From an uncultured Collinsella sp. (GTDB lineage: Bacteria; Actinomycetota; Coriobacteriia; Coriobacteriales; Coriobacteriaceae), in assembly GCA_958346165.1 (NCBI GenBank), contig CATVQO010000078.1, positions 1 through 6,481 on the forward strand: a stretch of 6,481 nucleotides of DNA, read 5' to 3'. The position numbers were made by a program, and so were the translations under genes. Below, piece after piece: positions 5,016 to 6,481 of this stretch. How positions within the stretch are numbered: position 1 is the stretch's first letter; each line of letters starts with the position of its first letter. The notes beneath the pieces were generated by a model that saw only the letters and a list, made by a program, of their open reading frames with translations, was not told where the DNA came from and ran no database searches.

Positions 5016-6481
5016 ATGAACCTCCGCTCATCTCTTGCCTGCACCTCGAGCGATATCGCCCGTTGGGGGCTGCGCTTCGTCCTTAAGCGCCAGGGCGGCG
5101 TACTCCCCGGCCGCATCGCCATGAAGATCGACCCCGAGCTGCTGAGCGACCTCGCTGGCCTTGTCGACCGCAGCGTGGTGATCACCGGTACTAATGGCAA
5201 GACCACCACCTCCAACCTCATCGCCGACGCCGTTGCCGCCAGCGGCGCCACCGTGGTATGCAACCGCGCCGGCAACAACATGGAGCCGGGCGTGGTGGGC
5301 GCACTGCTCGAAGCGCGCAGCGGCCTCAAGCGAGCCGGCGGCGGCAAGCGCGTGGGCGTTTTTGAATGCGATGAGCTCTACACCGTGCGCGTCCTGCCCA
5401 AGCTCAAGCCGACGTACTTCGTGCTGCTCAACCTGTTCCGCGACCAGCTGGATCGCTATGGCGAGATCGATCACACCCAGGAGGTCATCGCCCATGCGTT
5501 GGAGCTCTCGCCGACAACAACGCTTATCTACAACGCCGACGACCCGCTGTGCGCCTCGATTGCCGCGCGCGTTCCCAACGCGAGTATTGCCTTTGGCATC
5601 GACGGCGCCACCGACACCGAGTCCGACCGTATTAGCGACTCGCGCTTTTGCTCGCAGTGCAACGCCCCGTTGGAGTACGACTATGTGCAGTATGGTCAAC
5701 TCGGCGCCTACCATTGCCCCTCGTGCGGTTGGGCACGCCCCGCACTGGTCCGCCGTGTGACGGGCGTGGAGCTCGGCTGCGACGGCTACGGCTTTGACCT
5801 GGTCTTTGGATCTGCGCCCGACGCGGCTGCCGTACACATCGCCACGCGCTACAACGGCCTGTATATGGTCTACAACGTAGCCGCAGCCTTCTTCGCCGCC
5901 CACGAGCTGGGCGTGGACACCGCACGCCTGCAGCCCACGCTCGACGCCTACGTGCCAGCAGGTGGTCGCATGGGCCGTTGGAATATCGCCGGCCGAACCG
6001 TCGAGGCCAATCTGGCCAAAAATCCCGTAGGCTTCGATCGACAAATCCAGTCCATTAAAACAGCAGGTGGCAGGCTCTGCGCCTTTTTCCTGAACGACAA
6101 CGACGCCGACGGCCACGATGTCTCGTGGATCTACGACGTCGACTTTGAGCGCATCGCCGACACGCCGGGTCTTGTCGCCTTTGCCGGCGGCACGCGCGCA
6201 CACGACATGCAGGTGCGCCTGAAGTACGCCGGCATCGACGCCGCCATCATCTCGAATATCGAGCAGGCGATTGGCGCCGTGGCAGACGAGGAGGCTGGCG
6301 ACACTTTCTACGCCGTCGCCAACTACACGGCCTTCCCGCCGCTGGTCAAGGAGCTCGACGGGCTTAAAGACGACGATGCAAGCTCGGTTGCCTCCTGCGC
6401 CGTAACACGCGCCGATGGGAGCGCTGTCCCCACCGATATTGCGCCGGTCGAGCTTTCGCGCCCGCTGCGCATCGTCTACCT
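5016..6481 (+). CDS. murT: Lipid II isoglutaminyl synthase subunit MurT, possibly fused to GatD; 3' end outside the window
   Basis: MurT with its glutaminase partner GatD amidates the alpha-carboxyl of D-glutamate in lipid II to D-isoglutamine, in the cytoplasm, using ATP and glutamine. The start at 5016 follows AGGAA (5004-5008) with a 7-base spacer. Of the product, 488 residues are visible. The Mur-ligase middle domain has the P-loop GTNGKTTT (58-65), FECDE (116-120), the MurT signature NLFRDQLDRYGE (139-150) and YNADDP (172-177). An inserted four-cysteine zinc ribbon uses Cys212, Cys215, Cys234 and Cys237. The C-terminal DUF1727-type domain has KNPVGF (335-340), NDNDADGHDVSWIYD (360-374) and NYTAF (436-440). 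S. aureus MurT is about 437 residues, ending soon after that last motif. Here the frame continues for about 48 more residues through an acidic, low-complexity linker to PLRIVYL at the edge, which resembles the first strand of GatD. GRMG (317-320) stands where Mur ligases usually have GRxE. Confidence 0.92.
   Translation, partial: MNLRSSLACTSSDIARWGLRFVLKRQGGVLPGRIAMKIDPELLSDLAGLVDRSVVITGTNGKTTTSNLIADAVAASGATVVCNRAGNNMEPGVVGALLEARSGLKRAGGGKRVGVFECDELYTVRVLPKLKPTYFVLLNLFRDQLDRYGEIDHTQEVIAHALELSPTTTLIYNADDPLCASIAARVPNASIAFGIDGATDTESDRISDSRFCSQCNAPLEYDYVQYGQLGAYHCPSCGWARPALVRRVTGVELGCDGYGFDLVFGSAPDAAAVHIATRYNGLYMVYNVAAAFFAAHELGVDTARLQPTLDAYVPAGGRMGRWNIAGRTVEANLAKNPVGFDRQIQSIKTAGGRLCAFFLNDNDADGHDVSWIYDVDFERIADTPGLVAFAGGTRAHDMQVRLKYAGIDAAIISNIEQAIGAVADEEAGDTFYAVANYTAFPPLVKELDGLKDDDASSVASCAVTRADGSAVPTDIAPVELSRPLRIVY

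Noticed and set aside
5028..6203. 391-codon minus-strand open frame
   Set aside because: It lies opposite murT and is rich in Ala, Gly and Val with no motif. It is a composition shadow.

Overview
The window is GC-rich, tightly packed and carries no mobile element, CRISPR array, tRNA or rRNA. Strong AGGAGG ribosome sites, a MurT-type lipid II amidation gene, and glycerol dehydrogenase beside a single-domain iron alcohol dehydrogenase suggest a Gram-positive gut anaerobe. My best guess is a member of the Coriobacteriia such as Collinsella. That rests on general resemblance, not on a search.

Left part (1-2350, minus strand): a fermentative redox pair. An iron-containing alcohol dehydrogenase (1127-2350) is followed on the same strand by glycerol dehydrogenase gldA (1-1043). 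The gldA gene runs off the left edge about 20 codons before its expected end. A strong intrinsic terminator sits between them, and its U-tract ends only 16 bases before the gldA start codon. gldA must therefore be read through, or be transcribed from a promoter I cannot identify.

Middle (2351-2850): a 500-base divergent control region with no convincing gene. It holds a TATATA box at almost the same distance from each flanking gene (36 and 37 bases), an inverted repeat next to each box, two AAACGTTT palindromes, and a dense cluster of GGTGC/GCACC words.

Right part (2851-6481, plus strand): an apparent three-gene operon. Two genes overlapping by one base encode TPR-like helical-repeat proteins of 358 and 347 residues. 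By eye they are diverged paralogues of each other along their whole length, and the first resembles a bacterial TPR family that I associate with the ST7 fold. After a 45-base gap comes murT, the Mur-ligase-like subunit of lipid II isoglutaminyl synthase. MurT normally works with a separate glutaminase, GatD. Here the frame continues past the usual MurT end, and the last residues before the window stops look like the first strand of GatD. A single-chain MurT-GatD fusion is the most interesting possibility in the window.
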